A DNA stretch of 64,000 bases. Origin: CAVOGJ01 sp963695405. GTDB taxonomy: Bacteria; Planctomycetota; Planctomycetia; Pirellulales; Pirellulaceae. The DNA lies in NCBI GenBank assembly GCA_963695405.1, contig CAVOGJ010000009.1, positions 495,542 to 559,541 on the forward strand, given 5' to 3'. Shown here one piece after another: positions 17,538 through 27,331 of this stretch. The notes below the pieces were generated by a model. It saw only the letters and a list, made by a program, of their open reading frames with translations, had not been told where the DNA came from and searched no databases. Within the stretch, counting starts at the first letter, position 1; every line of letters starts with the position of its first letter. Both the position numbers and the translations under genes were made by a program.

Positions 17538-18581
17538 TCAGGCGAGGACGGTCTTGCTGGTGGCACCCGCGTCTTCTTGGACAAACCGCGGGACGGCGTA
17601 ACCCGGCAGGGATCGTCGCATCGCAGCGATCAGTTGATGCCCCTCCGCCGTGGGCACTCGAAAGTGCGCTGCTCCGCGGACCCGATCGAGTTGGTGCAGG
17701 TAGTAGGGCATCACGCCCGCGTCGATCAGCCGCTGGCTCAACTCGATCAGCGTCGAGGCGCGATCGTTGACACCCCGCAGCAAGACCGACTGATTTAATG
17801 TGGGAATCCCAGCCGCGACGAGCCGCTGGAGGGCCGCGTGGACCTGCGGACCCAACTCCTGAGGGTGGTTGGCGTGCACGACAACCACGGTTCTCAGGCG
17901 GCTCCGCCCGATCCAGGCCAACAGCGACGGATTGATGCGGCTGGGGATCATTAGGGGCAACCGAGTATGAATCCTTAGCCGCCGGACCTGCGGAATCTGG
18001 CTCAGCTGCTGTTCCAAGGCTGCCAACCAATCATCCGTGAGGGTGAGCGGATCGCCGCCGCTGAGCAGGACCTCCTCGAGTTTCTCGTCGCTGGCTAAGG
18101 CAGCCAGTGTTGGTTTCCAGGCAGCCAGTCCCGCGGGTCGTTGGTCATAGGGGAAGTGACGGCGAAAGCAGTAGCGACAATGGACCGCACACGCCCCGGT
18201 GACGACGAGCAGGGCCCGTCCCTGGTATTTCGTGAGTGCACCGGCCGTGGCATGAGCGGCGAGATCGCCGACCGGGTCTGCTGTGAAGCCCGGCTCGTCG
18301 ATCTGCTCGGCAGCCAACGGCAGCACCTGCCGCAGCAAGGGATCGTCGGGGTCGCCGGGCGTCATGAGGTCGGCAAATTCGCGTGGCACAAAGACCGGAA
18401 AGTCATCTGCGGGCCCAGGCTCAGCGGCCCCGACCGACGCATCCAGTCCCAAATAGGCCCGCAAGGCATTCACGTCGCGTAGGGCCAACCGCATCGACGT
18501 CCTCCAGTCGTCCGCCGCCGCGGCACTCCTAGGGACAGCGGCGGCCCTTGCCGATAAAATGCCGGCTTCGAAATGGCTCAC
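17538..18581 (-). CDS. epmB: EF-P (R)-beta-lysylation protein, radical SAM lysine 2,3-aminomutase
   Basis: 347 residues from a GTG with GAGG 7-8 bases upstream. The radical SAM cluster motif is CAVHCRYCF (Cys 131, 135, 138), then EEVLLSGGDPLTLTDDWL and RLRIHTRLPLMIPSRI as in the KamA/EpmB family. EpmB converts (S)-alpha-lysine to (R)-beta-lysine for EF-P modification. It is short at the C-terminus compared with clostridial KamA, as EpmB is. It diverges from efp, with only 31 bases between the two start codons, and epmA lies just beyond, so the whole module is here. Confidence 0.93.
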   Translation of the reverse strand: MSHFEAGILSARAAAVPRSAAAADDWRTSMRLALRDVNALRAYLGLDASVGAAEPGPADDFPVFVPREFADLMTPGDPDDPLLRQVLPLAAEQIDEPGFTADPVGDLAAHATAGALTKYQGRALLVVTGACAVHCRYCFRRHFPYDQRPAGLAAWKPTLAALASDEKLEEVLLSGGDPLTLTDDWLAALEQQLSQIPQVRRLRIHTRLPLMIPSRINPSLLAWIGRSRLRTVVVVHANHPQELGPQVHAALQRLVAAGIPTLNQSVLLRGVNDRASTLIELSQRLIDAGVMPYYLHQLDRVRGAAHFRVPTAEGHQLIAAMRRSLPGYAVPRFVQEDAGATSKTVLA

Positions 18582-18612
18582 ACAACAACCTCATTTGAGA
18601 AGGCAGCAACGG

Positions 18613-19182
18613 GTGGCAACTTATAATACGAGCGATTTTCGCAAAGGACTCAAGGTTCAAATCGATGGCGATCCCTATTTGATGTTCGAGTGTAATTTCG
18701 TCAAACCTGGGAAGGGGAATGCCTTTTACAAGTGCAAGCTGCGAAATCTGATTCGCAACACGGTGCTCGATCGCACGTACAAGGGGGGGGAATCTCTCGA
18801 ATCGGCCGATGTCGAGGAAATTGACACGCAGTTTCTTTACCGTCAAGGCGACACCTTTGTCTTTATGGACAACAAAACCTATGAGCAGTACGAGCTGACG
18901 GCCGAACAAGTCGACGACAATTGGAAATACCTGAAAGAGAATATGGATTGTCATATGACCTTGTTCAACAACCAACCGATCACGATGAGCCCCCCAAATC
19001 ATGTGGAATTGAAGGTGGAATACTGCGAGCCGGGGGCCAAGGGGAACACCGCCACCAATGTGACGAAGCCTTGCAAGGTGGAGACCGGAGCCGAGTTCCA
19101 GGCGCCTTCCTTTATCGAGATTGGCGATGTGATCAAGATTGATACACGCACAGCAGCTTACGTAGAACGCGTTCGAGCCTAG
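18613..19182 (+). CDS. efp: Translation elongation factor P
   Basis: 189 residues from a GTG (AGAAGG 9 bases upstream) with VATYNTSDFRKGLKVQIDGD at the start. The three beta-barrel domains are complete: KOW-like domain I with the modification loop KPGKGNAF (Lys 34 kept), the OB domain with MDNKTYEQYEL, and the C-terminal part ending TGAEFQAPSFIEIGDVIKID. EF-P rescues ribosomes stalled on polyproline. Lys 34 together with adjacent epmA and epmB indicates the beta-lysylated type. The longer frame upstream overlaps the epmB 5' end and is not used. Confidence 0.96.
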   Translation: MATYNTSDFRKGLKVQIDGDPYLMFECNFVKPGKGNAFYKCKLRNLIRNTVLDRTYKGGESLESADVEEIDTQFLYRQGDTFVFMDNKTYEQYELTAEQVDDNWKYLKENMDCHMTLFNNQPITMSPPNHVELKVEYCEPGAKGNTATNVTKPCKVETGAEFQAPSFIEIGDVIKIDTRTAAYVERVRA

Positions 19183-19408
19183 AGAGAAAAAACTTTCGCG
19201 CGGCGGCACTTCTGAAAAAGGAACGCATCTCGTCTGGATAGCTGACCTTGTCTTGCCATGGCAGTTTTCGCGAGGCCGTGGCAGCAGTCACCAGATGATG
19301 TAACCGAGCGGTCGCGTCCCGACCCGAGGAAAAACTACCGCGGCGGGGGCACAAATACCGAATTTTGCGGAGGCTAAGGCGTCACTTTTCCCCTGCCCCG
19401 ATGATTCC

Positions 19409-20464
19409 TTGAGCTCGTCCCGACGAGAGTTCCCACGCTTGTTGATTCCCTTGACAGAACCACCGATTTCTCGCCAGTCGAATGATCGATCCACTGAGGA
19501 GGACTGGCGGCCGACGGCAACGATCGAGACGTTACGGCGTCGAGCGACGTTCGTGCGTCGCGCCCGCTCCTTCTTCGACGAACGCGGGTTCTTTGAGGTC
19601 ACGACCCCCGTGCTCTCGCGCGATACGGTCGTCGATCTTCACCTCGACCCACTTGCCGTGGCCCTCTACCACGATCCGACGCAGCCCGAGCAGGGGAGGC
19701 GGTCCTTTCTCCAGACCTCTCCGGAATTCCACATGAAGCGGCTGATCGCGGCCGGAGCCGACGCCATCTACCAGATGACGCACGCCTTTCGAGCGGCGGA
19801 GCAGGGGCCCTTACACAATGTTGAATTCAGTATGCTTGAGTGGTACCGAGTCGGCGATACCATGCGGCAAGGCATGCGGCTGTTGTCCGATTTTGCAGCC
19901 GATTTCTTTGGCTGTGGCCCGGCGGATCAAGTTTCCTATCGCGATGCCTTTGCGTCCATCTGGGGCTGCGATCCACATCGCGCCGATCGGGGAACACTGC
20001 GGGAGTGCGCGGTGAATCTGCGCCCGGCCCACGACGACGATACCCGCGACGATCTCCTGGATCTGCTTTGGTCGCACGGGGTGCAACCAGGTCTGGGAGA
20101 AAAGCAGCCGGTCATTGTGTTTGATTTTCCGGCCAGCCAGTCGGCGCTGGCTGCGGTCCGTTCCGACGAGACCGGCGAAGTGGCCGAACGGTTTGAGCTC
20201 TACTTCAAGGGTGTCGAATTGGCCAACGGCTATCACGAATTGACCGACCCGCAGGAACTCGTGCGAAGAAATTCATTGACGAACCAGCAGCGCATCGCTG
20301 CGGGTAAACCAGCGCTGCCGGGGGATAGTCGCCTCTTGGCGGCCATGCGGTCAGGTTTTCCCCCCACCGTGGGTGTCGCCCTGGGACTGGACCGGGCCGT
20401 GATGGTGGCGTTTGGCGAGAGAAATCTGGAAAAAGTGCTTACATTCTCAGGTGAGAATGCCTGA
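19409..20464 (+). CDS. epmA: EF-P lysine aminoacylase (PoxA/GenX)
   Basis: Up to 351 residues. The core begins DWRPTATIETLRRRATFVRR and has class II aminoacyl-tRNA synthetase motifs: RRSFLQTSPEFHMKRLIAAG, HAFRAAEQGPLHNVEFSMLE (motif 2) and GVALGLDRAVMVAFG (motif 3). It lacks the anticodon-binding domain of LysRS, as expected for EpmA, which loads beta-lysine onto Lys 34 of EF-P. The TTG start at 19409 is uncertain: several TTG codons within 15 residues are alternatives. The 226 bases between efp and this gene show no terminator. Confidence 0.93.
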   Translation: MSSSRREFPRLLIPLTEPPISRQSNDRSTEEDWRPTATIETLRRRATFVRRARSFFDERGFFEVTTPVLSRDTVVDLHLDPLAVALYHDPTQPEQGRRSFLQTSPEFHMKRLIAAGADAIYQMTHAFRAAEQGPLHNVEFSMLEWYRVGDTMRQGMRLLSDFAADFFGCGPADQVSYRDAFASIWGCDPHRADRGTLRECAVNLRPAHDDDTRDDLLDLLWSHGVQPGLGEKQPVIVFDFPASQSALAAVRSDETGEVAERFELYFKGVELANGYHELTDPQELVRRNSLTNQQRIAAGKPALPGDSRLLAAMRSGFPPTVGVALGLDRAVMVAFGERNLEKVLTFSGENA

Positions 20465-20621
20465 CGGGAAGCTCGACGAACGTTGCCAGAGGTGTTACAA
20501 CGGTAGTTTGCCAACCATGGAGTCGTGAGCGGCAACCTTCGTCTGCGAACACTGAGAGAAGGCATCATACCCGAATACTCGTTGGTGTTTCATTTGCAAG
20601 CTGGATGAACAGGAGTTAGTT

Positions 20622-21785
20622 ATGATTCGACAAATGCGGAAGGTTTCGCGAGCTCGTGGATTCACGCTCGTCGAGCTACTCGTCGTGATTGCCATTATCG
20701 GCATCTTGGTGGCGCTGTTGCTGCCGGCGGTTCAGCAGGCTCGTGAAGCAGCGCGTCGCATCCAATGCACAAACGCGTTGAAGCAGCTCGGTTTGGCAAT
20801 TGCGAACTACGAGTCCGCGAACAAGGTGTTGCCGGCAGGCGGTTGGACGGCCGCCGTCACCAATCCGGGCGACGCTACAAATTTCTCGAGAGGCTCTTAC
20901 AATCCCGAGTCAGGAAAGAAGTTCAGCTGGATTATTGCGATCCTTCCGTTCATGGAAGAGTCAGCGATCTTCGATCAGTTTGACCTAACCTACGATCCGG
21001 CTCAACCAAACGTGAACGACATCTTTAGTCAAACGGGCCTGAATCCAACGGATCCGTTTAGTGCGCCGATGGCCCAGGTCATTGGTACGCTTGTTTGTCC
21101 GTCCGATTCCGCGAGCAACCGGTTTTATCGGTTCGGAAACAGTCAGACTTTCTTGGCGAAGGGCAATTACGCGGCCTACACCAGTCCGGTGCACACGGAA
21201 CACGAAGAGCTTTGGCCAGGTGGCCTGGGCGGGTTCAAGCCGGGTTCGCCGAAGGGTCAGTCGCTGCGCAAGGTAAAAGATGGCACGACAAAGACGCTCG
21301 CCGTTACCGAGGTGCGTGCCAATCCGGATGAGCGCGACGTCCGCGGCAGTTGGGCCCTTCCTTGGGCGGGCGCTTCGATCCTGTCTCTCGATCTGCACTG
21401 CTCTCCGAACGTTTGCAGCGGTGGCAACACGATTGACGGCCAGTACTTTCCAGACGCCTCGCAACCGGCTTATTTGACGCAAACGCCAAATAAGCAGATT
21501 ACACTCAATTCGCCCAACGATATCGTCGTCGACCAGATTCGCCGGTGCAATGGTCCCCTCCCAGCCCAGGCGCAGTTAATCGGCATGCCATGTCAGAACT
21601 ATTCCGGTTGGGGAAGTGGCTTTGCATCCGCATCGCCTCGCAGTAATCACACTGGCGGCGTGAATGCCGTGGCCCTTGACGGTCATGTCGGGTTCATTAC
21701 TGACGATGTTGATCAAGTGGCGCTCGCCCTTATGATCGCCGCTCGCGATGGTCAGCCGCTCGAGATCAGCGAGTATCTCCAGTAA
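20622..21785 (+). CDS. DUF1559 pseudopilin-like protein
   Basis: 387 residues, ATG behind AGGAG. N-terminus MIRQMRKVSRARGFTLVELL with the prepilin cleavage context GFTLVE, then the hydrophobic helix LVVIAIIGILVALLLPAV and QQAREAARRIQCTNALKQLG. The C-terminal H-x9-DG motif is HTGGVNAVALDGH. This is the standard planctomycete DUF1559 architecture, a membrane-anchored pseudopilin with a large beta-rich exterior domain of unknown function. It is followed at 24 bases by a small membrane protein, which may share its transcript. Confidence 0.93.
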   Translation: MIRQMRKVSRARGFTLVELLVVIAIIGILVALLLPAVQQAREAARRIQCTNALKQLGLAIANYESANKVLPAGGWTAAVTNPGDATNFSRGSYNPESGKKFSWIIAILPFMEESAIFDQFDLTYDPAQPNVNDIFSQTGLNPTDPFSAPMAQVIGTLVCPSDSASNRFYRFGNSQTFLAKGNYAAYTSPVHTEHEELWPGGLGGFKPGSPKGQSLRKVKDGTTKTLAVTEVRANPDERDVRGSWALPWAGASILSLDLHCSPNVCSGGNTIDGQYFPDASQPAYLTQTPNKQITLNSPNDIVVDQIRRCNGPLPAQAQLIGMPCQNYSGWGSGFASASPRSNHTGGVNAVALDGHVGFITDDVDQVALALMIAARDGQPLEISEYLQ

Positions 21786-21809
21786 GGCGTTGCGTTTAGG
21801 GAGAACGAG

Positions 21810-22145
21810 ATGAAGAGTATGATCGCCGCCGTCCTGTTGCTGCTGGGCTTGGGAGCCATCGTGGGCTCGGCCTTCGTCGGCAACAAGATCAGTGACGAGG
21901 CGCAACTGACGGAAACCCAGGAGGAGGAGTATTCAACGCTTCTCACTTCGGTGCATCAGCCGTCGCGTAAGGTAGACCCGGAGCGAGAAGCAAAGTTGGA
22001 AAAGCTGGGAGACATACGTCGACAGCTTGTGGCGGCCGTCGAGGCCCAAAAGAAGAAGAAAGCCATGTTTCGTTATATCGGTTTTGGTTTGGGCCTGTTG
22101 GGAATTTGCCTGCAGGTTTGGGCTTGGACCGATAAGAAGTCGTAG
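21810..22145 (+). CDS. Small two-helix membrane protein
   Basis: 111 residues. N-terminal helix (MIAAVLLLLGLGAIVGSAFV), a charged, probably coiled-coil middle (ISDEAQLTETQEEEYSTL to LVAAVEAQKKKK), and a C-terminal helix (YIGFGLGLLGICLQVWAWT). Not a family I recognise. It lies 24 bases after the DUF1559 gene in the same direction, with GGGAGAACGAG before the ATG, so co-expression is likely. Confidence 0.75.
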   Translation: MKSMIAAVLLLLGLGAIVGSAFVGNKISDEAQLTETQEEEYSTLLTSVHQPSRKVDPEREAKLEKLGDIRRQLVAAVEAQKKKKAMFRYIGFGLGLLGICLQVWAWTDKKS

Positions 22146-22274
22146 GAGATACCGAGGGCGACTCGATCGTCGAAGTCCAAATCGACTTGTTCGATACGCC
22201 CCGTCGTCCCCTTTGCGGACACCAACGTAGCCTGTCGCGTTCTGCAACTGTTCATCCAGCTCGGACGCGCCGGG

Positions 22275-23663
22275 CTATTTTTCTGCGCCCTCCGCCGGTC
22301 CGGCGTCGGGGCGGGTCACCGCGCGATCGCAGAAACTGGCCGCGATTCCGGCGGCCGGCACCAGCAGCGCCCATACGGCTGGCGGCGTGAGATCGGTCGT
22401 TGTCGTGACCGCATAGTGGATGCTCGACCAGGCGAGCCAGACGGAGGAGGCGAACAGCAAGAGCGCCGGAGCTGGGTAGCCGGGGCAGCGATACGAACCG
22501 GTCGGCACGGCCGGCTGGCGGAGAAGAAAGATGGTGAGAGCGACGAGCGAGAAAAACGTCCAGTAGAACGGGGTCGAGTAACGGATCAAACGCTCGAAGG
22601 CTCGGTCATCGGGTCCAAAGGCCAGCACGATGAAGACCGCTACCGCCGTTTGAAGAAGGACGGCCCGCGTAGGGGTTTGCCGCCCCGGATGCCAGGCGGC
22701 CAGCCAGTGGAACAGCCGGCTCTGGTTCCCCCAGGCCGAGTAGAGTCGCGAGCCTGAGAGCATGGTGCCATGCATGGCACCCAGGCACGAAAGGCAGATT
22801 AAGACATCCACCAGCCGGGCACCGCCGCTGCCGAACATGCGTTCCACCACTTCATGGGCCACGGCGGGTGAATTCGCAAATTCCTCTCTGCCCAACGCCA
22901 GCAAGACGGCCACATTGAAGGCGACATAGATCGCCGTCACTAAAGATACGCCGGTCATCAGCGACCTGGCCGCGTTGCGTTGAGGATCGCGGATTTCACC
23001 GGCCACGAACGAGACCTCCGCCCAGCCGCCATAGGTAAACAAGGTCAGGATCATGGCCAGCGGCAGATTGGTCGCCAGCCCGGACTCGGCTTGCCAGCCT
23101 AGCGACTCGGCTGGGGTACCTTTTCCGGTGGCCACCAACCCGCTGGCGGTCGCGATGACGGCTGCCAGTCCAAGCACCTTGATGGCCGAGAGCGCATGGA
23201 GCGTGCCCACCGTTGGCCTCAAGCCCAGGCAGTGAATCGTCCCCAAGAAGAGGACGGAGCCGAGGGCATAGCCGGAAAAGCCTCCCTGGTCGGCAAGGAC
23301 CGGAAACAGCTTGACCGCATAGCGAGCCCCGACGTACGCCATCATCCCCAGATTGCAAGGCCGGATGATCAGGAAATCACACCACGCGAATAGGAACGAC
23401 AGTCGGCGGCCGTAGCTACGACGCAGATACGAGAAATCCCCGCCGATGTCCGGAAAAGCCGTTACCAGTTCCGCATAGCTGAGGGCTCCGGCGATAGCCA
23501 ACACACCGCCCGCCACCCAAATCAGGACCAATCGGAGGGGTGAACCGGCCAGCCCCGCCACCATGGGGCTGGTCTCGAAGATGCCAGCGCCCACAATAAT
23601 ACCGATAATCAGTGAGATACAGTCGCGATTGGTGAGGTGGCGGGTTGGCTTCAGGGGGATCAT
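22275..23663 (-). CDS. APC-superfamily amino acid permease
   Basis: About 462 residues from the ATG at 23663; the frame extends to 23969 but that part overlaps the divergent infA and is not credible, and an ATG at 23711 is another choice. It starts IPLKPTRHLTNRDCISLIIG, then the first helix with the family motif GIIVGAGIFETSP, followed by some eleven more hydrophobic segments and the conserved FTYGGWAEVSFVAGEIRDPQRN. This fits an amino acid:cation symporter or exchanger of the inner membrane; the substrate cannot be named. Confidence 0.88.
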   Translation of the reverse strand: MIPLKPTRHLTNRDCISLIIGIIVGAGIFETSPMVAGLAGSPLRLVLIWVAGGVLAIAGALSYAELVTAFPDIGGDFSYLRRSYGRRLSFLFAWCDFLIIRPCNLGMMAYVGARYAVKLFPVLADQGGFSGYALGSVLFLGTIHCLGLRPTVGTLHALSAIKVLGLAAVIATASGLVATGKGTPAESLGWQAESGLATNLPLAMILTLFTYGGWAEVSFVAGEIRDPQRNAARSLMTGVSLVTAIYVAFNVAVLLALGREEFANSPAVAHEVVERMFGSGGARLVDVLICLSCLGAMHGTMLSGSRLYSAWGNQSRLFHWLAAWHPGRQTPTRAVLLQTAVAVFIVLAFGPDDRAFERLIRYSTPFYWTFFSLVALTIFLLRQPAVPTGSYRCPGYPAPALLLFASSVWLAWSSIHYAVTTTTDLTPPAVWALLVPAAGIAASFCDRAVTRPDAGPAEGAEK

Positions 23664-23868
23664 CGGGGATCGTTCGCCGCCTGCATGGGGGATCGTTATC
23701 AAGCCATGCATTGCCTGAAAACCCGCGATCCTGGCTGTTCGGGACAGGCGGAATATACACTTTAATGAAGCTGGCAGGGCAGTTGATCTGGACGAATGGC
23801 GGCCAGACGCTACGATTCGTGTTACGGCACAGCTGTGTGCCAGCCCGTTATTTCCATTGGAGGTTTGT

Positions 23869-24090
23869 GTGGGGAATAAAGAAGAAGCGCTCGAAGTCGA
23901 GGGCGTAGTCACCCAAGCACTCGCGAATACGCGATTTCGCGTCCAACTCGACGATGGGCCGATCGTCATGGCTCACGTGGCCGGGAAGATGCGCAAGCAC
24001 TTCATTCGTATCGTCCCCGGCGATCGGGTGCGCGTGGAACTTTCCCCCTATGATCTTACCAAAGGTCGAATCACCTATCGGGAGCGTTGA
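23869..24090 (+). CDS. infA: Translation initiation factor IF-1
   Basis: 73 residues from a GTG with GGAGG just upstream (the TTG at 23857 would overlap that site). MGNKEEALEVEGVVTQALAN, FRVQLDDGPIVMAHVAGKMR, KHFIRIVPGDRVRVELSPYD and LTKGRITYRER give the complete S1/OB fold of IF-1. It occupies the ribosomal A site during initiation. It stands alone, divergent from the permease gene, not in a ribosomal-protein operon. Confidence 0.95.
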   Translation: MGNKEEALEVEGVVTQALANTRFRVQLDDGPIVMAHVAGKMRKHFIRIVPGDRVRVELSPYDLTKGRITYRER

Positions 24091-24260
24091 GGGCGCCCTC
24101 CCGGCGCGCGGAGACGGAAGGTTACCGGGGACGGGAAGTCTGCCAGGCGCTTGCCAGGCGCTGACCCTCCCGCCATCGTCGGCGATCCTCGACGGTTGCC
24201 AGTCCCGCCCGAGAAACGATTTCCGACGCGACCACCGATCAACGGCTGTCAGCGTCAATC

Positions 24261-24294
24261 CAAGTGCGTTACGACTGCAAGTGCGTTACGACTG
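24261..24294. repeat. Two perfect 17 bp tandem copies
   Basis: CAAGTGCGTTACGACTG occurs twice head to tail, followed by the partial GCAAGT, about 30 bases before the start of the next gene. A second small duplication (TGCCAGGCGCT twice) lies near 24140-24162 in the same gap. Confidence 0.7.
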
Positions 24295-24326
24295 GCAAGT
24301 ACCCTACTATCCTCAGGAGAGTTTTG

Positions 24327-25958
24327 ATGAAGACCGGTGTCTACAGCGTTGCCTTGATCGTGCTCAGCTGGCTCGCCATTTGTCAGCCGCTTGCGGCGGA
24401 AGACAAGCCCGTCCTCCTGGTCTCTACCTCGGCTCTCGAAGAGATGATGGGTGATATTAGCTACATTGCCGAGGCACTCGGCTTCGCGGAATACGGTCAG
24501 ATGACGACCATGTTTGCCGGCCAATATTCTGAGGGATTGGATGCGAGCCGCCCGGTCGGGTTTATGGTCCGAACCGATGGCGAAGGCTTCCAGCCGCTGG
24601 GGATCTTCCCGGTCAAAAACCTGCGTGAGTTTCTGGCGGGTTTGGAGAATCAAGTGGGCGAGCCCGAGGACGCCGGGGATGGTGTTCTGGAACTCTCCGG
24701 ACCCGCGCCGATCTATCTGAAGGAGCATGCTGGTTGGGCGTTCATTGCCCAGTCGGTCGATGATCTGGCTGGCTTGCCCGACGATCCAATCCAGCTGCTG
24801 CAGGGATTGAACAAGACTTATGACCTGTCGGTTAAGGCCTTCGTACAGAATATCCCGCAAGAGTATCGTGACATGGCAATGGAGCAGATTAAGGAAGGGG
24901 TGGCCATGTCGCTGGAGAACCTGCCTGAGAACGAAGAGAATTCGCAGCGGCGAGGCATGATCGAGAACTCGATCAAGCAGTGGGAATCGATGATGAAGGG
25001 GATCGATCAACTAACGCTCGGCTTTAAGGTCGACGCCGCCGGCAAGAAAATTGTGGGCGATTCGGTCATTACCGCAGTCGACGGAACCAAGGTTGCCCGG
25101 CAAATGGCGACGTTTAAAGACGTCAAGACACAGTTTGCGGGTTTTTGTAGCAAGGCTTCGGCGTTTTCCTTCAACTCGTCCACCACAATGCTCGACGAGG
25201 ACATCGCGGCTACGTCGATGCTATTGAAAAATTCCAAGACGATGATGAACGACGCGATCGACGATGCAGATGATATTCCCAATGAAGAGATGCGGAAGAC
25301 CATCAAAGAATTGGCGGGCGTGCTGGTCGAAGTCATGGCGGACACGATCCAGGGTGGGCATTTCGACCTGGCCGGTTCGCTTAAGGTCGAGGATGGGAAA
25401 ATGACCTGGGTCAGCGGCATGCAGGTCGTCAATGGAGGCAAGATCGAGGCGGCCATTAAGAAACTTGCCGCGGACGCCGGCTCGAATCCGGACGCGCCAA
25501 AATTTGAACTGGCCTACGATCAACACGCTGGAGTACGGTTCCATAAAGTTTCGCTCGCCGTGCCGGAAGATGAGGACGAGGCCCGCCGAGTCCTGGGCGA
25601 CACGCTCGATGTCGTTATTGGAATTTCCAGTGAGAGTGCCTACGTGGCGGCTGGCGCGGATGCAGATCAAGCGTTACGGAAAGCAATCGACGGCTCAAGT
25701 AACGAAACGGCAACGCTCCCCTACGAGTTCCAGGTCGCTTTGACGCCGCTCGCAAAATACTTTCGACAGTTCGACGAAGAGAATGACGGTCTGGCCGCCT
25801 TCGTGGCCGCCTTGGAAAGTGCTTCCGATGACAAGATTGTTGCACGCTCGAAACCGATTGAAAAAGGTATAGCCTCGCGGCTGGAGATCGCCGAGGGTGT
25901 CCTCCGAGCCATCGGCGAAGCCGTTCGGGCCGCGCAAGGCGAGCTAATGGCCGAGTGA
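24327..25958 (+). CDS. Exported protein of unknown function
   Basis: About 543 residues from the ATG at 24327 (CAGGAG 9 bases upstream). Signal peptide MKTGVYSVALIVLSWLAICQ followed by PLAAEDKP. The mature protein is acidic and mixed alpha/beta, with no Cys-rich motifs, repeats or membrane anchor. Motifs such as VGFMVRTDGEGFQPLGIFPV, GPAPIYLKEHAGWAFIAQ and LPYEFQVALTPLAKYF resemble a family of planctomycete periplasmic proteins of unknown function. A tandem 17 bp repeat lies in its upstream region. Confidence 0.75.
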   Translation: MKTGVYSVALIVLSWLAICQPLAAEDKPVLLVSTSALEEMMGDISYIAEALGFAEYGQMTTMFAGQYSEGLDASRPVGFMVRTDGEGFQPLGIFPVKNLREFLAGLENQVGEPEDAGDGVLELSGPAPIYLKEHAGWAFIAQSVDDLAGLPDDPIQLLQGLNKTYDLSVKAFVQNIPQEYRDMAMEQIKEGVAMSLENLPENEENSQRRGMIENSIKQWESMMKGIDQLTLGFKVDAAGKKIVGDSVITAVDGTKVARQMATFKDVKTQFAGFCSKASAFSFNSSTTMLDEDIAATSMLLKNSKTMMNDAIDDADDIPNEEMRKTIKELAGVLVEVMADTIQGGHFDLAGSLKVEDGKMTWVSGMQVVNGGKIEAAIKKLAADAGSNPDAPKFELAYDQHAGVRFHKVSLAVPEDEDEARRVLGDTLDVVIGISSESAYVAAGADADQALRKAIDGSSNETATLPYEFQVALTPLAKYFRQFDEENDGLAAFVAALESASDDKIVARSKPIEKGIASRLEIAEGVLRAIGEAVRAAQGELMAE

Positions 25959-26047
25959 GTCGCCTCACGTTTCCGTAGATTCGAGCTTTCACGACGCCTG
26001 CCGAACTGCTCGGCGAGGCGTTGTTCTTTGCCCTGAGGTCACCATCA

Positions 26048-27331
26048 ATGACGGTCGCTGCCAGCACCAATCGCGTTGCGGGACGTAAGCCACTTCCCTT
26101 CACGCGGGCGCAATTGGTCGAGATCACCAAGTCGTTTCCGACGCCGTTTTATCTCTACGACGAGTCCGCGATGCGGGCGAATGTGCGACAACTGAATGCG
26201 GCCTTTGCCTGGAACGAAGGCTTTCGCGAGTATTTTGCCGTCAAAGCGACTCCTAATCCTCACCTGGTCCGCTTGCTCCGCGAGGAGGGTTGCGGCGGTG
26301 ATTGCAGCAGTCTGATGGAGCTGCTTCTTTGCCACGCCGTTGGACTCGTCGGCGACGAAATCATGTTCACGTCCAACAACACCCAGGCCGCGGACTATGC
26401 GAAAGCGATCGAGTTAGGCGGCATCGTCAATCTTGACGATCTGACGCACATCGAATATCTCGAAGCGCACGTCAGTCTCCCCAAAACCATCTGCTTCCGC
26501 TACAACCCGGGTTCCCTGCGGGAAGGGAATGCCATTATCGGAAAGCCGGAGGAGGCCAAGTACGGACTCACTCGCGAACAGTTGTCGGACGGATATCGAC
26601 GCTTGAGTGATCGAGGCGTGCGGCACTTTGGATTGCACACGATGGTTGCGTCGAACGAATTGCGTCGGTCCTTTTTTGTCGATACGGCTCGCATGCTATT
26701 TCGTGTTTGCCTCGAACTTCACGAAGAGACGGGGCTGCGCATCGAGTTTGTGAATCTGGGTGGGGGTATCGGCATCCCTTATCGGCCCGAAGAGCAGCCG
26801 GTCGACCTGCCCCAACTGGGGAAAGAGATTAGGCAAGTGTATGAGGAACTGATCGCCCCATCTCCGCTCCATCCGCTTCGGCTGATGATGGAGAATGGTC
26901 GCATGATCACCGGTCCGTACGGATACCTTGTGACCACCGCCATCCATCGCAAGGATACGTATAAGCACTACATTGGCGTCGACGCTTGCATGGCGAATCT
27001 GATGCGCCCCGGCATGTACGGTGCCTATCACCATATCAGTGTCATGGGTAAGGAAGATCGACCATGTGATCAACAGTATGATGTCGTCGGATCTCTCTGT
27101 GAGAACAACGACAAGTTTGCCATCGATCGATCCCTGCCCAAGATCGACATGGGTGACCTCCTGGTGATTCACGATGCGGGAGCCCACGGTCATTCCATGG
27201 GTTTTCAGTACAACGGCAAACTGCGATCCGCCGAACTTCTGCTCCATGCCGACGGATCCGTCTCCAAAATTCGTCGCGCGGAAGCGGCGGCAGATTATTT
27301 TGCCACCCTCGATTTCCCAGGATTGCCCTGA
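26048..27331 (+). CDS. Diaminopimelate decarboxylase family protein
   Basis: About 427 residues from the ATG at 26048 (GAGGT upstream). Fold type III PLP enzyme: FPTPFYLYDESAMRANVRQL, the PLP lysine in YFAVKATPNPHLVRLL, MFTSNNTQAADYAKAIELGG, the phosphate-binding FVNLGGGIGIPYRPEEQ, MMENGRMITGPYGYLV, and the C-terminal active-site motif LCENND in place of the usual CESxD. The HxxxAS stretch GLHTMVASNE differs from classic LysA (HxGS), so this is a subgroup. Decarboxylation of meso-diaminopimelate to lysine is likely; another D- or L-amino-acid substrate is possible. Confidence 0.85.
   Translation: MTVAASTNRVAGRKPLPFTRAQLVEITKSFPTPFYLYDESAMRANVRQLNAAFAWNEGFREYFAVKATPNPHLVRLLREEGCGGDCSSLMELLLCHAVGLVGDEIMFTSNNTQAADYAKAIELGGIVNLDDLTHIEYLEAHVSLPKTICFRYNPGSLREGNAIIGKPEEAKYGLTREQLSDGYRRLSDRGVRHFGLHTMVASNELRRSFFVDTARMLFRVCLELHEETGLRIEFVNLGGGIGIPYRPEEQPVDLPQLGKEIRQVYEELIAPSPLHPLRLMMENGRMITGPYGYLVTTAIHRKDTYKHYIGVDACMANLMRPGMYGAYHHISVMGKEDRPCDQQYDVVGSLCENNDKFAIDRSLPKIDMGDLLVIHDAGAHGHSMGFQYNGKLRSAELLLHADGSVSKIRRAEAAADYFATLDFPGLP

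Noticed and set aside
23664..23969. N-terminal extension of the amino acid permease
   Set aside because: It overlaps divergent infA and is Ser/Arg-rich without membrane character; the family starts shortly before its first helix.
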